From Bacteroidia bacterium (GTDB lineage Bacteria; Bacteroidota; Bacteroidia; Bacteroidales; CAJPTX01), in NCBI GenBank assembly GCA_905373665.1, contig CAJPTV010000115.1, forward strand, positions 1 to 6,522: DNA of 6,522 bases, given 5' to 3'. Below are positions 6,417-6,522 of this stretch, piece after piece (within the stretch, counting starts at the first letter, position 1; each line of letters begins with the position of its first letter). Below the pieces are notes generated by a model that was not told where the DNA came from, did not search any database, and saw only the letters and a program-made list of their open reading frames with translations. The position numbers and the translations under genes were made by a program.

Positions 6417-6522
6417 CGTAGGTAAAATTACCTATTTTGAAGCTTATGCCTTTATTACGCTCCCTGTGTATGAAGCGTCTGTCCTTGGTCTGCAAGGTAT
6501 GTAGGAAGGGGATATTAAGGAA
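6364..6522 (-). other. Possible C-terminal end of a leftward gene, cut by the window edge
   Basis: The minus-strand frame is open from the last base of the window to TAG at 6366-6364, giving 52 codons. The middle part reads like a basic peptide (TKDRRFIHRERNKGISFKIG), while the last ~20 codons come from very AT-rich DNA and read like translated spacer. I do not recognise a family. It may be the tail of a neighbouring gene, part of a repeated intergenic element that happens to stay open, or chance. If real, it would lie upstream of the TPR gene in the same direction, about 210 bases away. Confidence 0.22.
6419..6434. promoter_or_regulatory. Short palindrome, possible operator
   Basis: TAGGTAAAATTACCTA has perfect 7-base arms around a central AA. 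As RNA it would fold only as a 6-pair stem with a 4-base loop, and on the plus strand TTTTG follows. A 16-base dyad of this shape fits a dimeric regulator site, but no regulator is encoded here and the gene it would control is probably outside the window. Confidence 0.3.

Larger units (their letters stand above)
6154..6522. other. 369-base intergenic region without a confident gene
   Basis: The half next to the TPR gene carries its candidate promoter and an 11-base periodic repeat. The half from about 6285 is AT-rich and holds two inverted repeats and a 10-base direct repeat. No good plus-strand TAnnTTTG box is found; CTATTTTG at 6432-6439 misses two positions. Two minus-strand frames lack stops for a notable length: 6150-6284, which has no start codon, and 6364-6522, which stays open at the window edge. 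The edge sequence GGGGATATTAAGGAA could also precede a rightward start codon lying outside the window. Confidence 0.7.

Noticed and set aside
6446..6522. Rightward ATG at 6446 with 25 codons open to the window edge
   Set aside because: Too short to judge; it lacks a promoter box or recognisable motif, and the competing minus-strand frame here is longer.
1..6522. CTAG tetranucleotide seems common, often from CTA leucine codons
   Set aside because: A hand count gives about 30, close to the random expectation for this length and composition, so it only shows that CTAG is not avoided as in many other bacteria.
1..6522. CRISPR array, insertion-sequence transposase, tRNA or rRNA
   Set aside because: I saw no regular spaced repeats, transposase motifs or cloverleaf-like sequence.

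Overview
The window looks like chromosomal DNA of a Bacteroidota member, most likely Porphyromonadaceae (Porphyromonas-like). This rests on four things: a Bacteroidota-type -7 promoter box (TACCTTTG) just before the first gene; an outer-membrane barrel ending in phenylalanine and resembling the C-terminal part of a TonB-dependent receptor; a ~1000-residue secreted TPR protein paired with that barrel, an arrangement I remember from this phylum; and coding DNA of roughly 50% GC with AT-rich intergenic DNA. The genus is an inference.

All three confident genes lie on the minus strand and read right to left. The first is a 1033-residue secreted TPR repeat protein (6153 to 3052). After a 147-base gap comes a 596-residue outer-membrane beta-barrel protein (2904 to 1114). 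Fourteen bases later comes a 327-residue family 2 glycosyltransferase (1099 to 116). A hairpin followed by a T-rich stretch lies about 70 bases after the last stop and is a candidate operon terminator (22-46). Its arms can also pair with a third copy of the same motif at 73-86.

The right-hand 369 bases (6154-6522) contain no confident gene. They hold the candidate promoter for the TPR gene, a stretch of about 11-base periodic repeats, two short inverted repeats, a 10-base direct repeat, and a minus-strand frame that stays open to the window edge and may be the tail of a neighbouring gene or part of a dispersed repeat.

Working model: the TPR protein is periplasmic and scaffolds or gates the barrel in the outer membrane, and the cytoplasmic glycosyltransferase is co-expressed. 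The barrel has about the strand number of a TonB-dependent receptor but no room for the usual plug domain. The TPR-barrel pairing also recalls the TPR and porin halves of exopolysaccharide exporters (AlgK/AlgE, PgaA, BcsC). The glycosyltransferase is not a membrane-embedded synthase, however, so a polysaccharide-export role remains a hypothesis. I see no CRISPR array, transposase, tRNA or rRNA.
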